From Domibacillus indicus (GTDB lineage: Bacteria; Bacillota; Bacilli; Bacillales; Domibacillaceae): DNA of 64,000 nt. The position numbers and the translations under genes were made by a program. The notes below the pieces were generated by a model that saw only the letters and a program-made list of their open reading frames with translations, made no database searches and had not been told where the DNA came from. Location of the stretch: assembly GCF_000970685.1 (NCBI RefSeq), contig NZ_LAJB01000007.1, forward strand, positions 558,001 through 622,000, in the 5' to 3' direction. Each line of letters opens with the position of its first letter. The stretch's first letter is position 1. This document shows, one piece after another, positions 33,626 to 41,442 of the stretch.

Positions 33626-33650
33626 GCGGGCTGCCAGCCGGGTGTTTTTT
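33613..33650 (+). terminator. Terminator-like hairpin after scoC
   Basis: CATCCGG / CCGGGTG outer stem with an inner GGCTG/CAGCC, then TTTTTTATTT. It overlaps the last codons. Confidence 0.6.
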
Positions 33651-33676
33651 ATTTCCTAAAAATTATACTTGCTTTT

Positions 33677-33725
33677 TCTCCGGCACCGTCGTAAATTATG
33701 TAAGCAATCCCTTAACGACGGAGGT
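33677..33725 (+). promoter_or_regulatory. Leader of the DUF3267 gene with hairpin reaching the RBS
   Basis: CCGTCGT (33686-33692) and ACGACGG (33715-33721) form a 7-bp stem whose 3' arm touches the first G residues of the GGAGGT ribosome site. It could mask the site, but no regulatory ligand is suggested. Confidence 0.3.
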
Positions 33726-33736
33726 CCTTTTTTTTC

Positions 33737-34267
33737 ATGAAATGCGTGCGGATGTATAATTTTGAAAAAACCCATGGTTATAATAAGCTTTTCTTTCTCT
33801 CTTTACTAACATCAATGCTCGTATTCCTGCTTGCATTTTCCTTTATGCAGTCTTATTACTCAAAACCGCTTCATGCTCATGGGTTTTCCTGGTTTGCTTC
33901 TGGAATCCTGATCATTTATCCGCTCCATAAATTGCTTCACCTTTTTCCTGTTCTTGGCTACCGCCCGAAAGTGAATTGGGAGCGAAAATATTCCTTCTTA
34001 CCGGTTATCAGCGTCGTTATCCGCAGCCCAATGCCTAAAAAACGGTTTCTAGTTTGTTTATCCCTTCCGTTTTTCGTAATAAATCCGATTATGGCGGCTG
34101 GTGCTATGCTCTGGCCGGCTTACTTGCATTATTTTACGATCGCTGCTGCTTTTCATACAGGCATATGCTTGTTCGACTTTCTTTATATTAAAGCACTTCT
34201 GTCCTGCCCTAAAAACGCAGTTATTGAAAAAGATTTGGATGGATTTGAAGTGTTAGTGCCTGAATAA
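33737..34267 (+). CDS. DUF3267 family membrane protein (metalloprotease fold, motif altered)
   Basis: 176 aa, four membrane helices. DUF3267 proteins resemble intramembrane zinc proteases with an HEXXH motif in a membrane segment. Here the matching segment is IIYPLHKLLHLFPVLGY, giving HKLLH: the catalytic glutamate is replaced by lysine. C-terminal LPFFVINPIMAAGAMLWP aligns with the third family block. ATG 33737 follows GGAGGTCC. Located between hpr and prsA, where B. subtilis has yhaJ. Probably not an active protease. Confidence 0.65.
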   Translation: MKCVRMYNFEKTHGYNKLFFLSLLTSMLVFLLAFSFMQSYYSKPLHAHGFSWFASGILIIYPLHKLLHLFPVLGYRPKVNWERKYSFLPVISVVIRSPMPKKRFLVCLSLPFFVINPIMAAGAMLWPAYLHYFTIAAAFHTGICLFDFLYIKALLSCPKNAVIEKDLDGFEVLVPE

Positions 34268-34362
34268 ATTCCCTGCTGCCGTGTTTACGGCGGGTTCTGT
34301 TTTCATTTTTTTCGACATTTTGATATAGTTAATAATACAAGGCTAATAGAGGGGGGCATCGT

Positions 34363-34551
34363 GTGGCAGCATTAATTATTACGTTTATTATTTTTTCCAT
34401 CTTCATTTTGTATCACATAAATCGGATGACCAATTTATTATGCATTCAAAAAGAAATTCCGGAAGAACGTCATGAAAAGATATTTCGGACTGTGAATATT
34501 TTAATCGTTATTTTGCTCTCTACTTCTTACATTGAAATACTGTACGTCTAG
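34363..34551 (+). CDS. Small membrane protein (62 aa), unrecognised
   Basis: GTG 34363 with GAGGGGGG upstream. N-terminal hydrophobic helix (LIITFIIFSIFILYHI), a charged middle (QKEIPEERHEKIF), then a second helix (VNILIVILLSTSYIEILYV). A terminator follows at once. I do not recognise the family. Candidate promoter TTCGAC ... TAATAC lies 40-70 bp upstream. Confidence 0.6.
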   Translation: MAALIITFIIFSIFILYHINRMTNLLCIQKEIPEERHEKIFRTVNILIVILLSTSYIEILYV

Positions 34552-34585
34552 ACCTGTTCGTTTCAAAGGACAGGTCTTTTCTTTT
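34551..34585 (+). terminator. Terminator after the 62-aa membrane protein gene
   Basis: GACCTGT / ACAGGTC stem followed by TTTTCTTTT. Confidence 0.7.
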
Positions 34586-34657
34586 CCAGAACCGTTAACT
34601 GTGTTATAGTTGTGTGTGGAACTTAGATTAAATGAACATTAGGGAGTTGTATCTTGC

Positions 34658-35659
34658 ATGAAGAAATGGGTTTTACCGTTATCGCTTGCAGCAGGTGTAC
34701 TGGCACTTTCAGGCTGCAACAACAGTGAAGGAAACGTCATCGCTACATCAAAAGCAGGCGACGTAACCGATATGGAATTATATGCGGAAATGAAAGACAA
34801 ATACGGACCGCAAATGGAGCAGGCACTGCAGGAATTAATGCAGAAAAAAGTTCTCTCTGATAAATATGAGGTAACTGACGAAGAATTGGATGCAGAAGTA
34901 AAAGAAGCGAAAGAACAGTTAGGCGACCAGTATGAAATGTTCCTGGCACAGTACGGCCTTGATGAAGATGGATTTAAAGAATTTTTAAAACTTGAGCTTC
35001 TCCGTGAAAAAGCTGCTCTTGCTGATGTGAAAGTAACGGATGATGAAGTAAAAGAGTATTATGATTCATGGCAGCCTGAGATCCAAGTAAGCCATATTCT
35101 TGTTGAAGACGAAGCAAAAGCAAAAGAAGTGAAGAAGAAACTGGATGATGGCGGCGATTTTGCAGAACTGGCAAAAGAAAACTCAACTGATACAGGTTCT
35201 GCTCAAAACGGCGGCAGCCTTGGCTGGATTGACAACGCCGGCCGTGCCCAGTTTGTCCCAGAGTTTACAGAAGCGCTTGGCAAGCTAAAAGTAAACGAGG
35301 TAAGCGAACCAATTAAATCGGATTATGGCTATCACATCATTAAAATTACCGATCAAAAAGAAAAAGGATCATTTGAAGACGTAAAAGACCAGATGACCGA
35401 AGAACTAAAAAAATCAAAAGTTGACTCAGCCGCTCTTCAAACAAAGCTGGATGAAGAAATGAAATCAGCTGACGTTGAAGTGAAAGATGAAGACTTCAAA
35501 GGCGCTTTTGATACAGAAGAAGCACCAGCAGAAGAACCAGCAACAACTGAGGAACCAGCAGCAGAAGAGCCGGCAGCCCAGGAAGAAACAACTGAAGATG
35601 ATGCTTCGACCGGGGACAATGCCACTGAAGGCGACGCAGCAACGGAAGAAGCAAAATAA
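34658..35659 (+). CDS. prsA: PrsA foldase lipoprotein (parvulin peptidyl-prolyl isomerase)
   Basis: 333 aa. Lipobox ALSGC (Cys near 20). N- and C-terminal chaperone helices flank a parvulin domain at about 135-230 (VSHILVEDEAKAKEVKKKL, GGSLGWIDNAGRAQFVPEF, YGYHIIKITDQKEKG). Helps fold secreted proteins at the membrane-wall interface and is essential in B. subtilis. After the chaperone region it has an acidic, low-complexity tail of about 50 residues built of Glu-Pro-Ala/Thr repeats (EEPATTEEPAAEEPAAQEET) that the B. subtilis protein lacks. Scanned start ATG 34658 lies 12 nt after GGGAG. Hpr is a known prsA-region neighbour. Confidence 0.95.
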   Translation: MKKWVLPLSLAAGVLALSGCNNSEGNVIATSKAGDVTDMELYAEMKDKYGPQMEQALQELMQKKVLSDKYEVTDEELDAEVKEAKEQLGDQYEMFLAQYGLDEDGFKEFLKLELLREKAALADVKVTDDEVKEYYDSWQPEIQVSHILVEDEAKAKEVKKKLDDGGDFAELAKENSTDTGSAQNGGSLGWIDNAGRAQFVPEFTEALGKLKVNEVSEPIKSDYGYHIIKITDQKEKGSFEDVKDQMTEELKKSKVDSAALQTKLDEEMKSADVEVKDEDFKGAFDTEEAPAEEPATTEEPAAEEPAAQEETTEDDASTGDNATEGDAATEEAK

Positions 35660-35690
35660 AAAAGCACCCAATGGGTGCTTTTTTATTTTG
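35657..35690. terminator. Bidirectional terminator between prsA and yhaM
   Basis: AAAAAGCACCC-AAT-GGGTGCTTTTTT, overlapping the yhaM stop region. Confidence 0.85.
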
Positions 35691-36627
35691 CAAAACGCGG
35701 CTTATAAAATGAACGATTATCAAGAGGAAAAATCCGTTCAGAAAACTCGCCTGGCTTTGTCCGCTCGAGTGCGCGGTCCAGCATATTCATTTTCGCATCC
35801 AAATTATCAATGTAATGAAGCATCTCGGCTTCTTTAATCATTGGCGGCTTCGGGCTTCCCCACTCCGCTTTCCCATGGTGAGACAGCACAATATGCTGAA
35901 GTACCATTACTTCTTCTCCTTCAATGCCAAGCTCTTTTGCCATTTGGCCAATTTCATTTACCATAATTGAAATATGGCCAATTAAGTTTCCTTCGGCTGT
36001 ATACGTTGTTGCCACCGGGCCGGAAAGCTCCGTTACTTTGCCAAGGTCATGCAAAATAACACCGGCATATAAAAGATCCCGGTCAAGTGACGGGTAAAGA
36101 TCAGCAATTGATTTTGCCAGCTGAAGCATTGATACAACGTGGTAGGCAAGACCTGATACGAATTCATGGTGATTTTTTGTTGCCGCCGGATATTCAAGAA
36201 ACGGCTGATGATATTTTTTTAAAAGTGCGCGGGTAATACGCTGAATGTGGGGATTTTTCATCTCGAAAATAAACTGCGTAATCGTCTCAGTCATTTCCTC
36301 CTGGCTAAGCGGCGCGGTTTCTACAAAATCGCCCGCTTCCATACCATCCTGAGGAGATGCCGGACGTATTTGACGGAGCTTTAACTGCATACGCCCCCGG
36401 TAATTTTGAATATCCCCCGCCACTTTAACAATCGTCTGCGGTGTGTACATTTTTACAGTTTCTTCTTTTGCATCCCACAGCTTCGCCTCAATTTCGCCGC
36501 TTGCGTCCTGCAGCATCAAGGTTAAATACGGGTTGCCATTCACTGCTGTACTTTTGACCGCCGAACGAATCATTAAAAAGCAGTCGACGCTTTCTCCTGC
36601 TTCGTATTGTGTAATTCCTTTTTCCAC
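35683..36627 (-). CDS. yhaM: 3'-5' exoribonuclease YhaM
   Basis: 314 aa from GTG 36627, selected because GAGGAGG stands 8 nt before it and it gives the family length; the ATG at 36663 has no RBS. N-terminal OB fold ([28 protein letters not shown]) precedes the HD phosphohydrolase domain ([41 protein letters not shown]). YhaM degrades short single-stranded RNA with Mn/Co. Convergent with prsA and divergent from yhzD. Confidence 0.95.
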   Translation of the reverse strand: MEKGITQYEAGESVDCFLMIRSAVKSTAVNGNPYLTLMLQDASGEIEAKLWDAKEETVKMYTPQTIVKVAGDIQNYRGRMQLKLRQIRPASPQDGMEAGDFVETAPLSQEEMTETITQFIFEMKNPHIQRITRALLKKYHQPFLEYPAATKNHHEFVSGLAYHVVSMLQLAKSIADLYPSLDRDLLYAGVILHDLGKVTELSGPVATTYTAEGNLIGHISIMVNEIGQMAKELGIEGEEVMVLQHIVLSHHGKAEWGSPKPPMIKEAEMLHYIDNLDAKMNMLDRALERTKPGEFSERIFPLDNRSFYKPRFAK

Positions 36628-36727
36628 TGCCTCGTCCTCCTCGTCCACTCTACTCTGTTTCATTTCATTATATCACAGATCGTATGTTCCGTTTGTGTTC
36701 TTGCTCTTTTTTCTTTTATCTTTATTT

Positions 36728-36744
36728 TATACAATCATTGTATA
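36728..36744. promoter_or_regulatory. 17-bp palindrome between yhaM and yhzD
   Basis: TATACAAT-C-ATTGTATA, perfect. It sits 22 bp before the yhzD RBS and about 100 bp before yhaM. It may be two back-to-back -10 elements (TACAAT on each strand) or an operator for both genes. Confidence 0.4.
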
Positions 36745-36766
36745 ACACATAAAGGGGGAAATCCTA

Positions 36767-36952
36767 TTGAAAACATACAGGCTGACCATTTTTGAGAAAG
36801 ACGGAGCAAAAAAGCTGGATCATTCTTTTGAAGCTGGTTCGGATGAAGAAGCAAAAACATATGGCTTACAGCTGCTGCAAAAACAAGCCAGTGAAGAAAA
36901 AATCTACCGCTGTACCTCCTCTGAAGGAAAGCTGCTGCTCTTTCACTCTTAA
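36767..36952 (+). CDS. yhzD: YhzD-like small protein
   Basis: 61 aa. TTG start 36767 with AAAGGGGG 9 nt upstream. YRLTIFEKDGAKKLDHSFEA and the C-terminal YRCTSSEGKLLLFHS resemble the YhzD family of unknown function, and the position next to yhaM agrees. Small soluble alpha/beta protein; no catalytic motif. Ends with a terminator. Confidence 0.7.
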   Translation: MKTYRLTIFEKDGAKKLDHSFEAGSDEEAKTYGLQLLQKQASEEKIYRCTSSEGKLLLFHS

Positions 36953-36960
36953 CAAATAGA

Positions 36961-36990
36961 AAGCGCATTCAAATACTGAATGCGCTTTTA
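36961..36990. terminator. Bidirectional terminator between yhzD and the crotonase gene
   Basis: AAGCGCATTCA-AATAC-TGAATGCGCTTTTA. Confidence 0.85.
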
Positions 36991-37764
36991 TTACCGGTTA
37001 AAAACGGGTCGTCTTTTTTCTAGAAATGCCCGAATACCTTCTTGGTGGTCTTTACTTTCCCTCATTTTCAATTGCCCCTGCTTTTCAAGCTCTAATGTTT
37101 TTAGCAGCTGCGGCCTGTTCATATCCGCCATAATTTTTTTTGTTTTAATCATTGCCTGAATCGGCTTCTGGTACAGCTCTTTCATCAAGTAGCCCACTTC
37201 CTGATGAATAGCTCCGGGTGCAACGGAACGATCCACGAGCCCCATCTCTGCCGCCTCAGCTCCACTCATTATTTTTCCATCCCAGATTACCTTTTTTGCT
37301 TTTACTGCTCCAAGCCGGCGTTCGAGCATAAAATGGCCGCCGCCATCTGGAATCAAGCCGATACCGATAAAATTCATCGCAAGCTTTGAATCCGTTTCAC
37401 ACAACACAAAATCAGCTGCCAGCGCGATACTTAAGCCCAGGCCAGCTGCCGCTCCATGAATAGCTGCCGCCGTCAGCTTCGGCATTGTATAAAAGCAGAG
37501 AGCAATATCAGCAATTGTGTCCATTATTGATTGAAATTGTCCTTCGTCCCTTGCTGCCAGCATTTCTTTAATGTCTCCGCCTGCTGAAAAAACAGGTCCC
37601 TCTCCCGACAAAACAACGATATTGACAGCATCATTCCGGCTCACTTCCTTTAAACAGCAGCAAAGTTCATTCATCATCTCAATATTGAGGGCATTTAAAT
37701 CATTTGCACGATTTAAACGAATAAATGCTGTTTCCCGTTCAATAGAACAAAGCACATGTTTCAT
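36991..37764 (-). CDS. yhaR: Enoyl-CoA hydratase/isomerase family protein (YhaR-like)
   Basis: 257-aa crotonase-fold protein. FIRLNRANDLNALNIEMMNEL, oxyanion-hole segment FSAGGDIKEMLA and IHGAAAGLGLSIALAADFVL are typical. In the hydratase catalytic region it reads FIGIGLIPDGGGHFMLERRLG: Gly-Leu-Ile-Pro-Asp rather than a Glu at the first position, so isomerase or other acyl-CoA chemistry is possible. ATG 37764 is preceded by AAAAGGGGGAGGCGGCAAA. B. subtilis has yhaR in this neighbourhood. Substrate unknown. Confidence 0.8.
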   Translation of the reverse strand: MKHVLCSIERETAFIRLNRANDLNALNIEMMNELCCCLKEVSRNDAVNIVVLSGEGPVFSAGGDIKEMLAARDEGQFQSIMDTIADIALCFYTMPKLTAAAIHGAAAGLGLSIALAADFVLCETDSKLAMNFIGIGLIPDGGGHFMLERRLGAVKAKKVIWDGKIMSGAEAAEMGLVDRSVAPGAIHQEVGYLMKELYQKPIQAMIKTKKIMADMNRPQLLKTLELEKQGQLKMRESKDHQEGIRAFLEKRRPVFNR

Positions 37765-37830
37765 TTTGCCGCCTCCCCCTTTTCTCCTCTATCATACAAA
37801 AAGTGAACAATTATTCATAGTATTTTGCTG

Positions 37831-37860
37831 AAAAGCGTTCCCATCAAACTGGGAACGCCA
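37831..37860 (-). terminator. Terminator after yheB
   Basis: GCGTTCCC / GGGAACGC hairpin with 8-nt loop and TTTT on the minus strand, overlapping the yheB 3' end. Confidence 0.7.
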
Positions 37861-38983
37861 TAACAATAATAGCTTGAAAAACGCCAATGATACCGCCCAG
37901 CAATGCACCCAGCCATGTAATCATTTTTAATTCACGATGTGTAATATCGAGCACAATCATTTCCAGCCGCTCTGTTGAAAAAGCTTCAATCTGTCCGCGC
38001 ACAATATCAGCAATTTTTAATTTCTTCATAAGAGATGGGATGCGCTTTGCTGCTTTCTCAATCCCTTTAGCAGCCAGTTCTGGAATGATGACTCCAGTTA
38101 CTTTTTCTTCAAATGGAATGGCATAAGCAGACAAAGGCTTATTTAAAAGTGTTTCAAGATCAAGCTGTTCCGCGATAAATTTCTTCGCTTTTTGAATCGC
38201 TTTTTCATCCGAAATATGTGCCAAAACATCAGCCCATTTCCACTCAATTACTTTATCCCATTCATTTTTCAGCATAGTATCAAGCAAATCCTTGGTTCCT
38301 GGGCTTGATAAAAATTTAACAATCTCCGGGCGGATCTTGTCTTCAAGCGAAGTATTGCCCAGTACCATTTGAATCATGCTGCCGATCTTTCCCCATTCCG
38401 CCAGAAAGTCTTCCGTCATGCGCTTAACCCGGTAACGCCCTTCTGCGCTTGAAAAATAATCAGCTCCTTTGGTTAAAATATAAGCAGAAATATCCGGAAT
38501 CTTTTCTTCCGCTTTATCAAGCCATTCTGCTGGCAGTGATTCTTTTACGGTTTGATCGATGTAAAAATCTTTTATGGCTGTGTATTTTTGGTCTATCCAG
38601 CCGTTCAGCTGCTCCTCAATATGCATTCCGGCATTTGGGAAATGCGCTTTTTTAAGAAGCTCGGCGACTGTTATGTCGGAATGGATCCATTTTTTCGCTT
38701 CGGCTTGCAAAACCATTTCTATTTCTCCGCGAAATTCAGGTTCATTGAGCTTTTGTTCAATGCTTTCCGGAGTCAGCAGGTGCTCATCAACAATTTTGCC
38801 AACCTGGCGGGCCAATTCAGACTTTCGTTTTGGAATTAAGCCAGGCGTAAACGGCACACGCCAGCTGCCGATATAACGGGGAACATGCGGCCTGAACAGC
38901 ATGCGGATTGCGACAGCGTTTGTTACACCGCCTATAACCGCGCCAATCAAGCCCATAAACAAAATAAGCCAAATTACGTTCAA
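37844..38983 (-). CDS. yheB: DUF445 family membrane protein YheB
   Basis: About 379 aa. Helix at each end (NVIWLILFMGLIGAVIGGVTN and ITWLGALLGGIIGVFQAIIVMAF) with the family box NAVAIRMLFRPHVPRYIGSW and FTPGLIPKRKSELARQVG; a long soluble, helical middle. The TTG at 38983 follows AAAGGTGG with 8-nt spacing and is preferred to the GTG at 38995, whose own RBS is poor. UPF0754/YheB associates with spore coat or membrane in B. subtilis; its function is unknown. Confidence 0.88.
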   Translation of the reverse strand: MNVIWLILFMGLIGAVIGGVTNAVAIRMLFRPHVPRYIGSWRVPFTPGLIPKRKSELARQVGKIVDEHLLTPESIEQKLNEPEFRGEIEMVLQAEAKKWIHSDITVAELLKKAHFPNAGMHIEEQLNGWIDQKYTAIKDFYIDQTVKESLPAEWLDKAEEKIPDISAYILTKGADYFSSAEGRYRVKRMTEDFLAEWGKIGSMIQMVLGNTSLEDKIRPEIVKFLSSPGTKDLLDTMLKNEWDKVIEWKWADVLAHISDEKAIQKAKKFIAEQLDLETLLNKPLSAYAIPFEEKVTGVIIPELAAKGIEKAAKRIPSLMKKLKIADIVRGQIEAFSTERLEMIVLDITHRELKMITWLGALLGGIIGVFQAIIVMAFPV

Positions 38984-39112
38984 CGTGTTTTCCACCTTTC
39001 GTTCATAAACAAAGTGCCCGGACCTGTTTCTAGAAAATCAGTAACTCGTCCTCTTATTGTGCTCTGTTCATATTTGCTCATAAAAATAATTAGAGCCCTT
39101 ACGCTCACAAGA

Positions 39113-39150
39113 AAAACGATGCCGATTCCGGATGGAAACGGCATCGTGTT
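39113..39150 (-). terminator. Terminator after the CsoR/CstR-like gene
   Basis: CGATGCCG / CGGCATCG stem with 13-nt loop, then TTTTTC on the minus strand. Confidence 0.75.
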
Positions 39151-39416
39151 TATCTGCTTTTCACGATCATATTGACTGCTTCCTGAATTGCATCGTCTGC
39201 GTTTTGGCCGCTTTCATGAGCATCACGAATGCATAATTCAAGATTTTGTGCCACAATTAAGCCGATTGAACGGTCCACAGCGGATCGGATGGCTGAGAGC
39301 TGTGTGACTACTTCACGACAGTCTTTTCCATCTTCCACCATTTTTATAACCCCGCGCACTTGTCCTTCAATGCGGCGCAGCCGGTTTTTCACATCGCGGT
39401 TGTACGTCTTCATCAT
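39150..39416 (-). CDS. CsoR/FrmR-family metal- or thiol-sensing repressor (CstR-like residues)
   Basis: 88-aa all-helical repressor. RLRRIEGQVRGVIKMVEDG is the conserved helix 1. Cysteines lie at about 33 (DGKDCREV) and 62 (NLELCIRD), separated by 29 positions exactly as in CsoR, but the copper-ligand histidine four residues before the second cysteine is asparagine. That pattern, Cys without His, resembles persulfide sensors (CstR) rather than copper sensors. ATG 39416 with GGAGCGATAG. No copper exporter or sulfurtransferase gene is adjacent, so targets lie elsewhere. Confidence 0.8.
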   Translation of the reverse strand: MMKTYNRDVKNRLRRIEGQVRGVIKMVEDGKDCREVVTQLSAIRSAVDRSIGLIVAQNLELCIRDAHESGQNADDAIQEAVNMIVKSR

Positions 39417-39548
39417 CTATCGCTCCGTTCTAATCTCCTTTTTCATCTGCTGCAGTGAAATTTGTGTATAAATAGTATAGCATACCAACTAAAAAAACGC
39501 TTGCTGCAGCTGTTTTCCTTTTGAGGAAACAACTACCTCTTAATATAT

Positions 39549-39578
39549 AGCATAAAGAAAAGCTTTCAATCCATACTA
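39549..39578 (+). promoter_or_regulatory. Sigma-G-type promoter of the spore protein gene
   Basis: AGCATA (39549-39554), 17-bp spacer, CATACTA (39572-39578), close to the sigma-G consensus TGAATA/CATACTA. Fits forespore expression of alpha/beta SASP genes. Confidence 0.7.
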
Positions 39579-39592
39579 GGATTACAATCACA

Positions 39593-39653
39593 TCGGGTCA
39601 TTCCGGCAGACCGGACGATATAATCGCAGCGGTGCAACTCCGTTAGTACCCGG
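39593..39653 (+). ncRNA. Cloverleaf-like structured 5' leader of the SASP gene
   Basis: Between the sigma-G promoter and the SASP RBS, four short helices can form: outer CGGGT/ACCCG (39594-39598 with 39648-39652); TCCGG-CAGA-CCGGA (39602-39615); CGAT-ATA-ATCG (39616-39626); AGCGG/CCGTT with a TGCAACT loop (39628-39644). Together they make a compact four-way junction of about 60 nt. It is too short and lacks the conserved bases of a tRNA. Either a regulatory leader or an mRNA-stabilising element; by hand folding only. Confidence 0.4.
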
Positions 39654-39681
39654 CCAACAAAAAAAAGGGAGATGAACAGTT

Positions 39682-39885
39682 ATGCCAAACAACAACAGTT
39701 CTAACCAACTTGTCGCACCAGGAGCACAGCAAGCCATCGACCAAATGAAATACGAAATCGCTTCTGAATTCGGTGTACAGCTAGGTGCCGATTCTACGTC
39801 TCGCGCTAACGGTTCAGTCGGCGGCGAAATTACAAAACGCCTTGTTCAAATGGCCGAGCAGCAATTAAGCGGCTTCCAAAAGTAA
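39682..39885 (+). CDS. Alpha/beta-type small acid-soluble spore protein
   Basis: 67 aa. [20 protein letters not shown] carries the GPR protease cleavage context (YEIASEFG), and [22 protein letters not shown] is the second conserved alpha/beta SASP block. It binds spore DNA, protecting it from UV and chemicals, and is degraded in germination. RBS AAAAAGGGAGATG precedes ATG 39682. Sigma-G-type promoter and a structured leader lie upstream, a terminator downstream. Family has several paralogues so no symbol is given. Confidence 0.95.
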   Translation: MPNNNSSNQLVAPGAQQAIDQMKYEIASEFGVQLGADSTSRANGSVGGEITKRLVQMAEQQLSGFQK

Positions 39886-39901
39886 TCATCTGATTTATGA
39901 T

Positions 39902-39932
39902 GGTCCGCCTCATGTTTTGAGGCGGGCCTTTT
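39902..39932. terminator. Terminator between SASP gene and fumC
   Basis: GGTCCGCCTCA / TGAGGCGGGCC hairpin, then TTTTCATTTCTTTTTC on the plus strand. It overlaps the fumC 3' end. Confidence 0.8.
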
Positions 39933-41335
39933 CATTTCTTTTTCTTATTCTTTTTTTCCGGCAGGTTAACCATTTTTACAGGATCAATCCATTGATTATA
40001 TTGGTCTTCTGTAACATAGCCCGATGCAACTGCCGCTTCTTTAAGAGTTGTACCGTTTTTATGAGCAGATTTTGCAATACTTGCCGCTTTTTCATAGCCA
40101 ATATGCGGATTTAATGCCGTCACCAGCATAAGAGACTGCTCCATTAATTCTTGAATACGTCCCGTATTGGCCTCAATTCCTGCTGCACAGCGCTCATTAA
40201 ATGACGAAATAGCATCGGCTAATAAACGGATAGACTGCAGTGTATTATAAACGATGACCGGCTTAAAAACATTTAATTCAAAATTCCCCTGGCTGGCCGC
40301 AAAGCCAACCGCTGCATCATTTCCAAACACCTGCACTGCAGCCATCGTCAATGCTTCACTCTGGGTTGGATTTACCTTTCCGGGCATAATGGAGCTTCCC
40401 GGTTCATTCGCTGGAATTGTCAATTCCCCGATACCGCTTCTCGGCCCGCTTGCAAGCCACCTTACATCATTCGCAATTTTCATGGCATCAGCCGCCAGCG
40501 CTTTCAGTGCTCCATGAAAAAAAACAATTTCATCGTGGCTCGTAAGCGCATGAAATTTGTTGGGGGAGGAAATAAACGGCCAGCCAGTTTGTTTTTTTAA
40601 TTGTTCCGCCGTTTTCTCACCAAAGGATGGATCAGCATTAATGCCAGTCCCGACTGCTGTTCCGCCGATTGCTAAATATAAAAGTTCCTGCTGGGCCTGG
40701 TCAATCAGTTTTTGTGAACGGGAAATCATATAGCGCCAGCCGGAAATTTCCTGTCCGAGCGATAAAGGTGTCGCATCCTGCAGGTGAGTCCGTCCAATTT
40801 TAATAATATCCATAAATTCTTTTTCTTTTTCCTTTAATGTTTTTTTAAAGCTTTTTAAAGCCGGCTTCAGGCGCTTTTCCGTTTCTTCATATAAAGCAAT
40901 ATGCATGGCTGTCGGAAATGTATCATTCGAACTTTGTGACATGTTTACATCATCATTCGGATGGATAAAGCTTTCTTTTCCGGCAATCTCAGAAGCGCGT
41001 CTGGCCACCACTTCATTTATATTCATATTAGACTGCGTTCCGCTTCCTGTCTGCCATACGGAAAGCGGGAAATGCTCAAACCCTACCTCTCCGCTTAAAA
41101 TATCGTCACAGGCAGCAGAAATAGCGCTCATTTTCTTCTCTGGCAGCTTTCCAAGCTCTCCATTTACAATCGCCGCTGCTTTTTTAAGATGAGCAAATGC
41201 ATAAATGATTTCTAAGGGGACTTTTTCTGTTCCAATCGGAAAATTTTCCAGGCTTCTTTGCGTCTGGGCTCCCCAATACTTGTCAGAAGGCACCTGCATT
41301 TCACCAATTGTGTCATGTTCAATCCGGAATTCCAC
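39932..41335 (-). CDS. fumC: Class II fumarate hydratase FumC
   Basis: 467-aa TCA-cycle enzyme, fumarate to malate. [20 protein letters not shown] starts at GTG 41335, supported by GAGGG 7 nt upstream; upstream in-frame codons have no RBS. Signature [13 protein letters not shown] (about 318) and catalytic [10 protein letters not shown] (His near 188) plus [16 protein letters not shown]-type segment ([15 protein letters not shown]) are intact. Tail is a run of lysines (KKNKKKK) lying over the converging SASP terminator. In B. subtilis the order fumC near yhe genes differs. Confidence 0.96.
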   Translation of the reverse strand: MEFRIEHDTIGEMQVPSDKYWGAQTQRSLENFPIGTEKVPLEIIYAFAHLKKAAAIVNGELGKLPEKKMSAISAACDDILSGEVGFEHFPLSVWQTGSGTQSNMNINEVVARRASEIAGKESFIHPNDDVNMSQSSNDTFPTAMHIALYEETEKRLKPALKSFKKTLKEKEKEFMDIIKIGRTHLQDATPLSLGQEISGWRYMISRSQKLIDQAQQELLYLAIGGTAVGTGINADPSFGEKTAEQLKKQTGWPFISSPNKFHALTSHDEIVFFHGALKALAADAMKIANDVRWLASGPRSGIGELTIPANEPGSSIMPGKVNPTQSEALTMAAVQVFGNDAAVGFAASQGNFELNVFKPVIVYNTLQSIRLLADAISSFNERCAAGIEANTGRIQELMEQSLMLVTALNPHIGYEKAASIAKSAHKNGTTLKEAAVASGYVTEDQYNQWIDPVKMVNLPEKKNKKKK

Positions 41336-41405
41336 TATGTATCCCTCCTTAAAATAGTCACTCCCTACACTTTTCCCGAATTTACTATCTTCATGCCGGA
41401 AAAAC

Positions 41406-41437
41406 AAAAAAAGCGTTCCTGAACAGCGGAACGCTTC
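41406..41437 (-). terminator. Terminator after the OpuF-like operon
   Basis: AAGCGTTCC / GGAACGCTT stem, then T7 on the minus strand. Confidence 0.85.
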
Positions 41438-41442
41438 CCTGG

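Noticed and set aside
39593-39653. A tRNA gene in the SASP leader
   Set aside because: The fold is cloverleaf-like but only about 60 nt, with a 5-bp outer stem, a 3-nt loop and no TTC or CCA-type bases.
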